The position numbers and the translations under genes were made by a program. A DNA stretch of 64,000 nt from Sipunculus nudus (lineage: Eukaryota > Annelida > Sipuncula > Golfingiida > Sipunculidae), in contig CM049306.1 of the NCBI GenBank assembly GCA_026874595.1, positions 6,693,519-6,757,518 of the forward strand, in the 5' to 3' direction. The notes beneath the pieces were generated by a model, which was not told where the DNA came from, ran no database searches, and saw only the letters and a list, made by a program, of their open reading frames with translations. The stretch's first letter is position 1. Every line of letters starts with the position of its first letter. Shown piece after piece: positions 49,701 to 59,499 of this stretch.

Positions 49701-50591
49701 GCTTTCTTGATTTTATGACAGGTGGCGCCACCTCCATTCATGTTTACGCTGCAGACATCCAGGCTTATATCTCAGGACTGGTTTGACATATCCCCCTGAA
49801 ATTTTACTTGTGTATAGATCTCACATAGTTCTTAATCATACACAAAATTGGTGGTGCAACCTGCCACCATTTTTTCACAGCGTCTGTCTGTTTGTCTGCT
49901 GTGGGATAAAATCACTCTATATTATTATAGGAGTGGTGCTTTGTATACAACTAGGACAGCTTTCTGGATTTTGTGGTAGGTGGCGCAACCTAGATACACA
50001 TTTTGGCTGCAGACATCCTTGCTAATATGCAACACACCTCACTCCATTTCCTCTTGCCACTCAATCCATGCCTCATTTCACCCGTCCCACTCTGTTTTTG
50101 GGGGATACATGTATTCGCTTGTGGACTACCTGTAATCTAGTAATTATGATGTATTTGTTGCCTTAGGTAATGGGTGTATAGTGGAATGACTGACTTTAAT
50201 AAACTTAATGTGCAGTGATTCATTGTGCATTACCCATAACCTTTACCATGTTTTTGAATGCATGATGCAAGTGTGACAAATGTCTCATGCACAGCAACTT
50301 TAAACAATGTATTTATCAGTGTCTGGTACATCTATGTTATTATGTATTTGCAGAGAGATTGAGAAACATCGTTGGCAGAGATTCCGCCCACAGTGGTTGT
50401 ACCCTCAGGTCCAGTATGCCCAGTATCTTATCATCGTCTGTTTCTTATCAGTTGCTGCTGCCATCTGGATATATCTACGAAGACTACGCATTGTGAGAAG
50501 CCCAAGTCTCAGTAGGGTCCCCTCTATGTCATACTTCATGACTGAGGAGACTGAAATGCCTGGCGCTCGAATCACTAATGTATTTCCTTAA
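37418..50591 (+). CDS. ENTPD4: Ectonucleoside triphosphate diphosphohydrolase 4/7-like (Golgi/lysosomal apyrase)
   Basis: Join of 37418-37791, 38635-38785, 39417-39580, 41208-41332, 43566-43586, 44581-44768, 45418-45739, 46111-46193, 47008-47169 and 50354-50591 (TAA). All junctions are AG/GT and phases agree, giving 608 visible residues; animal ENTPD4 is about 616. Apyrase conserved regions are in order: VVDCGSSGSRIYVYFW (ACR1), PLYIMATAGMRML (ACR2), GKEEGVYSWIAINYVLG with the catalytic Glu (ACR3), LDMGGGSVQIAFE (ACR4), YGFSEFYYTMED (ACR5). A hydrophobic segment near visible residues 24-43 and another before IYLRRLRI give the two-anchor topology with a luminal catalytic domain. Family members hydrolyse UDP and other nucleotides in Golgi or lysosome lumen, supporting nucleotide-sugar exchange. 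The first coding exon was not found; ENTPD4 and ENTPD7 cannot be separated here. Confidence 0.93.
37792..38634. other. ENTPD4-like intron 1
   Basis: AT-rich, with a degenerate TA tract at about 38428-38480. No other feature is seen. Confidence 0.6.
38635..38785 (+). CDS. ENTPD4: ENTPD4-like exon 2: ACR2
   Basis: Between tgttgtag and gtctgc; phase 1 in, phase 2 out. Encodes SDYLRPLLRFAADHIP and the ACR2 block KETPLYIMATAGMRML. Confidence 0.92.
38786..39416. other. ENTPD4-like intron 2
   Basis: AT-rich sequence with no recognisable feature. Confidence 0.6.
39417..39580 (+). CDS. ENTPD4: ENTPD4-like exon 3: ACR3
   Basis: Between ctctttcag and gtaagt; phase 2 in, phase 1 out. Contains HAEVITGKEEGVYSWIAIN with the catalytic-base glutamate. 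Confidence 0.93.
39838..40135. repeat. 27-bp minisatellite in ENTPD4-like intron 3
   Basis: Eleven copies of a 27-bp unit (acacaggcatacagttacat plus cctctag). The first copies have ctctaa in place of ctctag, and two have cctcct. The repeated SRGCNCMPV frame on the other strand is a by-product. Confidence 0.95.
40610..40915. repeat. Minisatellite of about 34 bp in ENTPD4-like intron 3
   Basis: Eight or so variable units built around catcagtattttgtttata followed by ccatcagccca-type segments. Unit length ranges from about 33 to 37 bp. Confidence 0.85.
41208..41332 (+). CDS. ENTPD4: ENTPD4-like exon 4: ACR4
   Basis: Between ccttgacag and gtaagt; phase 1 in, phase 0 out. Encodes VRKRTVGMLDMGGGSVQIAF. 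The usual ST pair after the glycines reads SV here. Confidence 0.93.
41333..43565. other. ENTPD4-like intron 4
   Basis: The first 780 bp are unremarkable. The interval from about 42110 to 43260 is a tandem repeat, listed separately. Confidence 0.6.
42110..43260 (+). repeat. Tandem repeat with GGTGGCGCCACC-type junctions, intron 4 copy
   Basis: Two alternating unit types of about 130-145 bp. One runs ggtggcaccacctgcaact, then tttgcacagc, tctgtctgttt and a tatctcag-type end. The other runs ggtggtgccacctacaatca, then tgtttacgctgcagacatcc and tctcaggactggtttgac. Junctions occur near 42402, 42541, 42669, 42812 and 43092. The unit start is a near-perfect palindrome (GGTGGCGCCACC). The left edge has a distinct module (gtgacctctgacctttcccc style, 42240) and the right edge one with ctcaatccatg (about 43170). 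Confidence 0.8.
43566..43586 (+). CDS. ENTPD4: ENTPD4-like exon 5: 21-nt microexon
   Basis: Between gaaaacag and gtaagt; phase 0 at both ends, encoding DSLKYIP. It fills the short stretch that vertebrate ENTPD4 carries between the ACR4 exon (ending FEVPNT here) and the EDISKNLIAEFNLGC exon. Exons 4 and 6 also join in frame without it, so it may be skipped in some transcripts. Confidence 0.65.
43587..44580. other. ENTPD4-like intron 5
   Basis: AT-rich. A short segment (tataaccatacaattgtataat) is repeated near 44215-44285. Nothing else is seen. Confidence 0.55.
44581..44768 (+). CDS. ENTPD4: ENTPD4-like exon 6
   Basis: Between ccattcaaag and gtcaga; phase 0 in, phase 2 out. Encodes KNLIAEFNLGC and YVTTFLGYGANAARERYEE, strongly conserved in ENTPD4/7. 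Confidence 0.93.
44769..45417. other. ENTPD4-like intron 6
   Basis: A 93-codon open frame at 45065-45346 has no domain and is probably chance. No repeat is noted. Confidence 0.55.
45418..45739 (+). CDS. ENTPD4: ENTPD4-like exon 7: ACR5 region
   Basis: Between ttgtgttacag and gtagga; phase 2 in, phase 0 out. Encodes DPCLPMGF, the cysteine-containing GAGSYSQCETKVKP, SMNGVFQP and YGFSEFYYTMEDTLRMAG. Confidence 0.93.
46111..46193 (+). CDS. ENTPD4: ENTPD4-like exon 8
   Basis: Between tgtcctacag and gtaggt; phase 0 in, phase 2 out. Encodes NYCSTRW, the counterpart of the YCATKW segment, and a basic helix ending YPKADQSRLR. Confidence 0.88.
46440..46650 (-). mobile_element. tRNA-derived SINE with conserved central block, ENTPD4-like intron 8
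   Basis: On the minus strand the head has an A-box-like gctgagtgga (complement of 46624-46633) and a perfect B box ggttcgatccc (complement of 46581-46591). About 50 bases further is ggttttctccgggtactccg followed by gtttcctcc (complement of 46502-46534). That block resembles a central domain shared by several animal SINE families (V-type), recalled from general knowledge. Confidence 0.75.
47008..47169 (+). CDS. ENTPD4: ENTPD4-like exon 9
   Basis: Between ttattttag and gtaaga; phase 2 in and out. Encodes QCFKSAWMTSVLHDGF and VSWTLGGLLYKTRFYPLR, the conserved end of the nucleotidase domain. Confidence 0.93.
47640..48580 (-). repeat. GGTGGCGCCACC-type tandem repeat, intron 9, inverted copy
   Basis: Reverse-complement orientation relative to the copies at 42.1 and 49.3 kb. 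Anchors are gttgcaggtggcgccaccag (about 47893), tgtaggtggagccacctgcc (about 48023), gttgcaggtggctccaccag (about 48171) and gttgcaggtggtgccgccat (about 48452). Between them recur caaaattt, cagagatatgagtgatttta and tgtctgcagc-type segments. Confidence 0.82.
48590..48990 (-). mobile_element. Two tRNA-derived SINE heads in tandem
   Basis: On the minus strand, 48890-48990 reads tagcaaagtggtagaaca as A box and ggttcgaatcc (complement of 48913-48923) as a perfect B box. About 250 bp away (48640-48720) a diverged second head has ggttagaatcc and the same gtctgatgtctgtcagaggt spacing. Both are preceded by gcttgcttta. This looks like a dimeric or nested SINE, not a functional tRNA: no complete cloverleaf is evident. 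Confidence 0.65.
49320..50110 (+). repeat. GGTGGCGCCACC-type tandem repeat, intron 9, direct copy
   Basis: Same orientation as the intron 4 copy. Anchors are caggtggcgccacctccatt (about 49720), ggtggtgcaacctgccacca (about 49850) and taggtggcgcaacctag (about 49977). It has the same gacctctgacctttct left module (about 49430) and the same ctcaatccatg right module (about 50060) as the intron 4 copy. This indicates a full-length element with defined ends. Confidence 0.82.
50354..50591 (+). CDS. ENTPD4: ENTPD4-like exon 10: C-terminal anchor and stop
   Basis: Acceptor tatttgcag; phase 2 in, TAA at 50589. Encodes the hydrophobic segment YLIIVCFLSVAAAIWIYL, then basic LRRLRIVR and a short Ser-rich cytoplasmic tail, as in ENTPD4/7. 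Confidence 0.92.
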
Positions 50592-51240
50592 TGACCCATA
50601 TTCATTTAGCACAGGTGGGTTTAGGAATTGTTAATAATTTTTTTCAGCCCTCTTCATTGCAGCAAATTTCAATACACTAATTAATCACTTTTTTTACTTT
50701 ATTGCATAATACAGTAAAAATGGTAAAAATATGTATTTTAACTCATATACAAGGTCAGGGGCTTCAATGTACTTCCAAACACATGAGAGGTTGTTATTAA
50801 AACATTTTAGTGGATTATAAGTGATACACCATAATTAGTTCCTGGTGTTTAAGTGTTTGAACAGAATAACAACAATACCTGATGATAAACTAAAGAACAA
50901 ATTGAATGTGGTGCTACTTTTATTTCTGGGGAGATTGATTTTATGACTTATTAGATGATTAAAAATGTGATGTTGATATGATAAATATAATACGTGTATT
51001 AGAAAAGAAATCTAAACACAAACAGGAGAAATGTTTATATTCAACATCTTGCTGGTTACTAAAATAGATCAATTCCTAAAAGTTTGTACTAAATAATTAG
51101 TGGTTCACATTGGAAGTCATCATGTATTGCTTATGTGGTTAAGTAATATGTGTTCAGTAATGTGTTAAAAAATGTGTTCATTTGAATTCATCATTTCCAT
51201 GTTTAATGTCTACTACATATATAATCAGTTTCATGTGCAT
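50592..51240. other. Probable 3' UTR of the ENTPD4-like gene
   Basis: AT-rich non-coding. I see no clear AATAAA close to the stop. An ATTAAA near 50796 is a weak candidate. Confidence 0.35.
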
Positions 51241-51248
51241 TTTTAGCT

Positions 51249-53873
51249 CAGCTGACTATAAGTCATCTGAGCTATAGTCGTGGTCCATTGTCCGTCGTCC
51301 GTCCGTCTGTCCGTCCGTCCGTCCGTCCGTAGATGTGGCACGTTTTGAAACCGTAAGACCTAGGAATCCAAAATTCAGCATAATGTTAGATGTCCCCAAG
51401 ATCTCCTACCAAGCCGAAAACTGGGTCTTTGCAACTTCGTTCCTTTGAGAAATTAAGGAAAAACCTCAATTTTTTATTAAAAACCTATTTTCACACTTCA
51501 GGACTGCCTAATATCAAAACCACTCATCTGTTTTTCCTCATACTTACCATAAATATTCCTCTATATAGTTCCTATGTACATGCCAGAAATTATGTCTGTA
51601 TTATTTAATTTAAAAAAGTTATGGGCCCAAACATAATGCATTATGTAAAAAATCAGGAAAGATATTTGATCACTTAACACAAAAAATGTTAAAGCTATCG
51701 ACCTTTTTTCCAGTAATACATCTTTAATTAATCAAAATTAAATTGTATACCCAAAATTAGATGAAAATCTTTTAAATTTTCTAAAATGTTAATAAAAATA
51801 AAAAATTGGTACCTTAAATTTTGCCCAACTTTGACCATGGCACGTTTTTTTCCTGTAAGTACTGTGGATTTAATTTTCACAGCATGTTTTTGTTAGCATT
51901 TTGTCTGTTAACACCAAAAATTTGAAACCAGTTGATCAAAAGCTGTAGATTTTATTCAAGTTTTCAAGCACCATGTAACATATTGTTAACATCAAGCTAG
52001 TGTTATGCAGTTTGCAAGAGCTCAGCTCCCCAGCATCAGCTCTTAGTTCCTTAAATTCGGCATACAGTTAGATGTCTCCAAAATCCCCTACCATGCCAAG
52101 AATTTGGTCACTAGGACTTAATACCTTCGAGATATTAATGAAAAACTTCATTTTTCCATTAAAAACCCATTGTTACACTTCAAGACTGCCTAATATCAAA
52201 ACCACTGATCTGACTTTAATTATAAATAATATACATATTTTTCATTCTCTATGCACATGCCAGAATGATGTCAGTATTGCGTAATTGTTTTAAGTTATGG
52301 GCCCAAACATAATGCACTTTGTAAAAAATCAAGAAATATATTTATTCCTTAACAAGGGCATTGCTGAAGCTAGAGATTTTTTTTGTCAGGGATGTAACAT
52401 TATTTAATCAAGATTCAATTGAATACCCAAAATTAGTTCTGAATTTTTCAAATTTTATAAGTTATTAGTATAAATATAAAATTAGTACCTTAAATTTTGC
52501 CCAACTGTGACCATGGCACGTTTGTGTCCTGTGAGCACTGTTGATATAATTTTCATATCATGCACACATTAGGATTTCAGTTTTTTCAGTTTAGAAAGCT
52601 GAAAGAAATTGGCCAAAAATTGTAGCTTTTATTAATGTTTTTTATGAGACCCTGTCAGACTTTGGCTCTCTCCAGCCCCTCTTGAGTCACCTGTATGTTG
52701 ACCATGTTGACCTTTCATCAAATTATGCACGCTTGAGGCGAGGCATACAGGAATCCAGGCAGCTTATGGCCAGCCACAGTTGATCCAGGTGTCCATCCCA
52801 ACTCATCTAGTAGTTTTAACCAACAACATAACAATAAACAATAAATTAATAAATTTTTATTAGTTTTTAATAACAAATTAAAGAAAAATAGAAAAGGAAT
52901 TTGTTAGTTTATAATAACAGGAAATTAACTTGCAGTTACTGATGATATAAGAATCTTGTATCGATGGGTAGAATGTCACATATTCCAAATAACACCATGC
53001 AGTCACCTATGGCATTTTTCAGTTCAATTTTAATGATAAAGAAGTAAATCATATTATTCATTACTAATCATTAGGGATCATATGAAGGAAATTAATAATA
53101 GACAAAGATGCAGTTGATAATATTAATCTAGATTCCTACTGTGTCTAGTGTGTACATTGATGTGAAATTAGTCCAAAATGAATTTTTTACAGTTATTTTT
53201 TAATATAAATAAAAGCCATAAAACTAGGTACTTATGATCATTATTTAAATGTGTGAATTTTGTATATTCTGGATTCTCAACATCATTGGTTGGTGAAACT
53301 GAATAAATACCAGACATGGTGCGAATACTTTGTAATTGTATTTAAATACAAATATGATTATGTACTCCATTATAAAATTTCTTGCATAAAGAATAGGAAT
53401 TCAGGTAAAAATGAAAGTATATGAATACTCGTGCAAATACTTTCAAAATGTATTCATGAATGCATTCATGAATATATTCTTTAATATTATTTTAATAATC
53501 ATATCAGTTATATTTCATTTTAAAAAATCATATGATTCTCTTATTATTTTTTATAAAAATTATATTTGGGACAATATTAGTAATTTTTTTTAATAAATAG
53601 TTAAACTCTTATATTATATGTTCTGCTTATAAGTTATATGGCCAAGTCAAAATCTGTGTGACAATAGTACTCCATTTGTTAATAAAATAAATGAAATCAA
53701 TCCTCTTCCCTGTCTTCAAAGGTACTATCAAAATCATACATAAGCTAAACAACAACAACTCATAATACAGCTTATATTTATTACCACACAGAACCAGCAT
53801 GTGCCTCATTTCTAAATAATATTTTTTATCATATATAACAGCTGAGCGTCGTGACCCATAGGTCCCTTGTTTA
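51249..53873. repeat. Dispersed mollusc-style repeat, copy 1
   Basis: Starts tagctcagctgactataagt, followed by a tccgtccgtctg simple tract and a ggcacgttttgaaaccgt block. It ends cagctgagcgtcgtgaccca followed by taggtcccttgtt. Internally a segment beginning near 51360 (ttagatgtccccaagatctc) recurs near 52070 (ttagatgtctccaaaatccc), so it is partly duplicated in tandem. Elements with this start and a 'gacccatgggtcc..cttgtt' end are widespread in bivalves; the match is from memory of their general form. Confidence 0.7.
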
Positions 53874-56800
53874 TGCCTGTATGGTATGGGTATGATAGAA
53901 GTTTTTCCGTAAAAATATCAAAATGCAGACATAATTCCTTTTAAATCTGTATCTTCCATGTTTTAACATTGACTTTAAGGTGTTCCAATAGATTCAGTGT
54001 AAAACAAGGAAGCCTTTTAGCCATAAATAAATCTAACCTACAAAGTCCCGGGCAAGTTTATGCATTCTGCTACTGGAGCTTGGGGAAGTATTGTATCCTA
54101 TGGTCTGTTCCACTAATGGGTGCCCATTGAAATTCAGAAATTAATCTCTCAACCTTAAATATTATCACACATTTTGACACTAAAGCTCATGAGGGAGCAC
54201 AGGCCTAATGTGAGATATAAAACTACATAACAAAAACATTTATATTTTGCAGCCTTCTGTTTCTTCTTGAACTTTTGGCCAAGTGACATGGCCTCTGCTA
54301 TGGGTAGGCAGCCTCACTTTAACAATTATATTTTTTAGGATATTTATGACACTCAACAACCAATCAGCAGCTTTTAAATGTAATTGTTTGAGCATGTGAC
54401 CAGTGACCTTGGCCTTCAGTTTTGTTTAGATGCTGTAAAAAAGAGAATATTTCCTCTATATTTTAATGAATTACAAAAATATTTTAGAAGGTATGGTTTT
54501 GGTTTCATTCTTGTAAATTGGGCCTATGCCTCATTACTCCATTTCAACTTACTTTGTAGATCTGATCTGTGAGTTAAAAAAAATAAATTAACAATTCCCC
54601 ACTGTGGAACAGACTATATATATGTCCTGTTATTTTAAACTCATAATACATATCTTAAGGGAAATGACATATCAAAGGAAATATTAGACTCACTGTATTA
54701 ATAATTACAGGATCGCAGGTCTTTTGTAATAAATTGACCTAAGTTGTATTATGGACTTGCACCAAAAGAAGCTGTGGTTACAATATTAATAACATTGTCA
54801 TAATTATAACAGTAGTATTTAAGCCTTCCACTGTACTTTTGTCGATGATAAGTAATGCTATTTCAACAGACATGACAGTTAAGTGAAAGGTTAGAAAATT
54901 AGTTGCAGTGAAATCTTACTTGTTAGTATGTTGAACAAAAAAAAAGTGAGTACAGAGATGCAGAGCTCAGAAAAATCAGCTTTCACATTCGACATTTAAG
55001 ATAGAAACCCACTACCTCTGGTCAGGGCCCACAACAACATGTACATGTGTACCTGGATGTATGTTATTGTTCATCATGGTGGCTGACCACACTGGCTGTT
55101 GCATGGAAGTACACACTTTTAATGTCCAGGACCATTTGCCACAAGGACACATTGATTTGGGGGGGGGGGGGCAACCTGCAAAGCTGTCATCAGAAACTGC
55201 ATTAAGATATACTGCATTCAGTGTAGAAAAGCCAGTGATGGTGGAATAAAAACAAGAAAACTGGAATGGTGTTCAGTAGAGGGAATACCTAACCCAAGGC
55301 AAAACAAGTCTCCTGGTGATCTTGCCTTTGCTAGAAAGTGCACCAAAATTAGTAAGATCTTCCCAGGCCCATGTCTTATCCCCGATCAAAGTTAAATTGA
55401 TTGGGTGGTTTAGTGTAATCATGCTAATAAACCAACAAATAGAAAATGGGGAAAACAAAACCTCCACGGTGGAGGTAATTACACGTCTTGTCAGATCTAC
55501 ATCCAGTGTGAACACACCCTTATAGTTTCAACTTGTATATGTTACACACATATATATTACATATGTGTTACACTTGTAACTGTTACTTGTACATGTTACA
55601 CTTGAATATATATGTAACTTATATTTTCCACTTATATGTGTTACACTAATGTATGTAACTTATATGTTTACACTTATATATGTAACATTTATATATGTTA
55701 CACTTATATGTGTAACTTGTACATGTTACACTTACATATTAAACTTAAATGTTACACTTATATAGGTCACTTATGTTACACTTATATATGTAACGTGTAT
55801 ATGTTACACATATAAATGTAACTTATATATATGTTACACTTATATATGTAACTTGTATAGGTTTACACTTCTGTGAGGCAGCTGTAGTGTTGTAGGATCT
55901 CTGTAATATTGTCCACAGGTACACTTTTAGGTAGTTACCTTTACATGGTAATATATAAAAAATTTATTTCTGTCATTGCAAGTACCAAAGATGATGACAT
56001 AATAGTAAGGATGACATGATGAGCGCTGCAGAGGATCAGTCTTTTCTACAATGACACAGCCTTTTTGTATACTGGAGCTTGAAAACTTAAAATTGAAGTT
56101 GTTACATGAAACACATTGTTAAATAATTTTCTGTACCTATATATATATATATATATAGTTCCTGCAGTGATTAATTTCTTTTTTAACGTTTATGATTCCA
56201 CAGTAATGAAATGTGCACTAGATATTCTTTAAACCAATTCACTGCAAAGGTGCAAACTGAAATCTTAACCTATGATATTCACTGTAAAGCTAAAACAAAT
56301 GTGATGAACTTGATACTCTTGGCTTTGTGTAACCTTCAGGAAACCTGCAGTCTGGAAGGCTTCATTTTAATATTCCTTCCATCATCAGTCATCTTTGTTC
56401 TCAGCATCAGTTAAAGGCTGTGGTCTGAACCTATTAACCCTTGCCTGTTTAGACTGATGTTAGGTTTACAGCTAATTTTTGCATAGTTTATATTTATGGT
56501 CATACCTCCTCAGTTTTCATTATATCTTTACAAAAATATTGAACATTTCAATAAAGATGGTTTGCTTTAGGTAAATCTAAAAATGCAAAATTCTTTGGAC
56601 CTCAGAAAGTTCAGAGTTTTCAAGGTGTCCATCTGAAATGATCCTAAATAGCCCTCTAAGCAGTAGAGGATTTATACTCACTTTGTAAATGCAGACAAAA
56701 GATGGCTTAAGGATACTAGTCTGTGGAAACATTAACATGGCTATGATGATTATAGTATTTAGTTAATGTGAGCACAAAGTGTATAGATAGATTTTACAAA

Positions 56801-57008
56801 GGTTGGTGAATCAGGGAATTGTTTATCATGGATCTGTGATATTAAACAATTGTAAATATTCAGCTGTCTTTGCCTCATACATTGAGCATATAACATTGTT
56901 TATTTCATGTGCCATACATTTGCTTTTCATTGTTTTACTGTTTATATTTGTTGTTGTGAGAGTAATATAGCACAGGAGAAAGTGTTTTGGCCTTAAAACC
57001 CAATTTTT
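53874..57008. other. Non-coding interval between repeat copies
   Basis: No gene is recognised; open frames are short and lack domains. A G run lies at 55159-55170, a TA tract at about 56139-56157, and a minisatellite (separate entry) at 55.5-55.9 kb. Confidence 0.45.
55530..55868. repeat. Degenerate tandem repeat, about 20-23 bp unit
   Basis: About 15 imperfect units of the form tgttacacttatatatgtaa. The unit is itself nearly palindromic (gttaca...tgtaac), so the tract can fold into many hairpins. Confidence 0.85.
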
Positions 57009-58436
57009 ATCAGCTGACTATAAGTCATCAGAGCTATAGTCATGGTCCTTCTATAGTCGTCTGTCCGGACAGCCATCTGTCCGTTAACAGGGCACGTTTG
57101 AAACCGTTGGACCTACAATTCTAAAATTTTGCATACAGTTAGATGTCCCCAAAATCTCCTTCCATACCAAAAATTGGGTCACTACAACCACATTCCTTCG
57201 AGATATTAAGGAAAAACCTCAATTTTCCAATAAAAATTTATTGTTTTACTTGAAAACTGCATGATATCAAAACTACTGATTTGATGTTGATCATATTTAA
57301 TATAACTATTCCTCTATATATTTCCTATGAACCTACTAGAAATTAGGTCAGTATCATGTAATTCTTGAAGTTATGGGCCCGAACATAATTCACTTCGTAA
57401 AAAATTAGGAAATATATATTTACTCACTTAACAAGAAAATTACTGAAGCTGGAGACTTTTTTTCAGGGATGTAACTATATAATCAAGATTCAACTGTATA
57501 CCCAAAAATAGATCTGAACTTTGCCATTTTTTTAAGTTAATAGCATAAACATTAAATCAGTACCTTAAATTTTGTCCAACTTTAGACATGGCATTTTTTT
57601 TTTCTAAAAAAAAAGCTAAAAATTGTAAAATTAAAAAATTGAATCTGATCAAATCTATTAATGCCAAAAATCTATATGCTTAAAAAAGGGTTCAATATAA
57701 ACTTAAAAGCATTATTCCCCTGAAAGTGGAATGATGGTATCAGTCTTTTCTGTCCACCTGTTTGTCCATCTGTAAATTCTAGTATTTCATATTCACCACA
57801 GAACCTTAAAGCTGTTACTGTTTTTTTTTAGGCAGTCTTGTCAGAGTATTATCATATATTCAGAACTTTACTTACCAAGTAGGAAGGCCATTTCCTCATA
57901 ACTTTCATATGCTAATACATAAGAAAAACAATTACAGTAAAAACTAGATGTGGTCCTCAGAGGGCCCCACGTTTCTGTTAGTGCTGGACTAGTTTACATA
58001 GGGGTGAAAAATTAGGTTAAATTTGAAAATATGACAAACAGAAACAGATTATTATCCATATGTATGAGGGAAAAAATTCTACTGGATCAAATGATATTAA
58101 AGAAGCCATGTCTGAAATAATGTGTGCAATAGAAAATCACTGAATGTAGTCTGTTAGCTATATTTGATTTTGAGCAAGTCTGTAATTCAATAGGTCTGGA
58201 GCCTTCAAAGGCACCAATGATGCCTGTGAAATTTGGAAGCTGCAGAAGGTTGTTGTTGAGTTATCGCGCGTGAAAGAAAGTGTCACTGACAGAAGTACGG
58301 ATGGACAGAAGGACGGACTGACAAGGTGATCACTACAGGGCACTGCTTGTCAAGCGGGGCCCTGATAAGCATATTTTGCATTTGCTAAATTTTTCAAACT
58401 TCAGCTGAGTGCCGTGACCCATGGGTCCCTCATTTC
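57009..58436. repeat. Dispersed mollusc-style repeat, copy 2
   Basis: Same orientation as copy 1. It begins cagctgactataagtcatca and has the ggcacgtttgaaaccgt and ttagatgtccccaaaatctc blocks. It ends cagctgagtgccgtgaccca followed by tgggtccctcat. At 1.4 kb it lacks the internal tandem duplication seen in copy 1. Confidence 0.7.
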
Positions 58437-59499
58437 ATTTCTGATTGAAAATGATTTCATATTCCCCCCAACAGACAATAAGAAGTCTCAGGTCATGTGT
58501 CACTGGAAATTTAAAGTGACCAAGCACAACATCTATAATATAGTCAGTATAGCATTGACCCTCCACAAAATTCAATGGAAAGCTATAAGTGACTTTAAAT
58601 TTAAAGAGACATCCACACACAGAACATCCATACCTGCAAGCAGGGATACATTCACAACCTTCCTCACAAGTCTGTAGGCTTGATCAACAATATTTTATGG
58701 GATTATTTATAAGAATGATATTAATGCTGTTTTACATCCCCCTTTAACCAGTTGGAATATGTAAATATGGCAGTGATTTTGTTTATTCAGTGATGTGTAT
58801 ATAAAGGTTAATATCAATTTCAACCAATCCCTACTTATTATGGTAAAACGTGAATGAATTTTCAATTGATAATTGTCCATACACCTGTAGCCAGCACCTA
58901 CATTCAAACTAAATTCAATAAGGTAACTGTGAACACCCTTGGCTTGTCTAGTTGGTAGTTGTTTTGGATACTGGTCATGGGAGGGGTACTAATGTAGGAG
59001 TGATTATGACCAAAAAGATAAATGCTTTTACTTATATTCTTTATCTTCAGAAATCATTTACATATCAACAATAATACCATTATCTATTATCATAAACAAT
59101 AACAAAGAACTGCCCTAAAGTTAGTAATATACAAACTCGAAGATCAACATAGGTAAATGGAGCATTTTTCTACAATTAAGAGAATTAATACTTTAAATAT
59201 ACTGCAGTGAATATAAAATACACACCTGTCATATTTCAACTGATCTGAATAGCTACAAATATATTTTTATTTACAAACACATACTTTACAAATTATCTTT
59301 TCACCGAACACTAATCAGACACCTGCTAATACTATTCAAAATCACACAAAACAGGGAGTACAATATCCTCTCTTGTCCAGTGTCCTTTTTTTTTCAGCCA
59401 CACACAACTGTGTGGAGTTCAAGGCTGTAGGGCAACTATAGTGCCCTATACACTTACAGGCCAAGGAGTTTCTGTACTATATTCTATATTTGTGCTGTA
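58437..59499. other. Interval downstream of RO60, including its probable 3' UTR
   Basis: No coding feature is seen. On the minus strand an AATAAA (complement of 59266-59271) lies about 230 bp after the RO60 stop and is a plausible polyadenylation signal. Confidence 0.4.

Larger units (their letters stand above)
47170..50353. other. ENTPD4-like intron 9, the longest, repeat-filled
   Basis: 3.2 kb containing an inverted pair of GGTGGCGCCACC-type repeats and two SINE-like heads between them. No additional exon is needed, because exons 9 and 10 join in phase. Confidence 0.6.
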
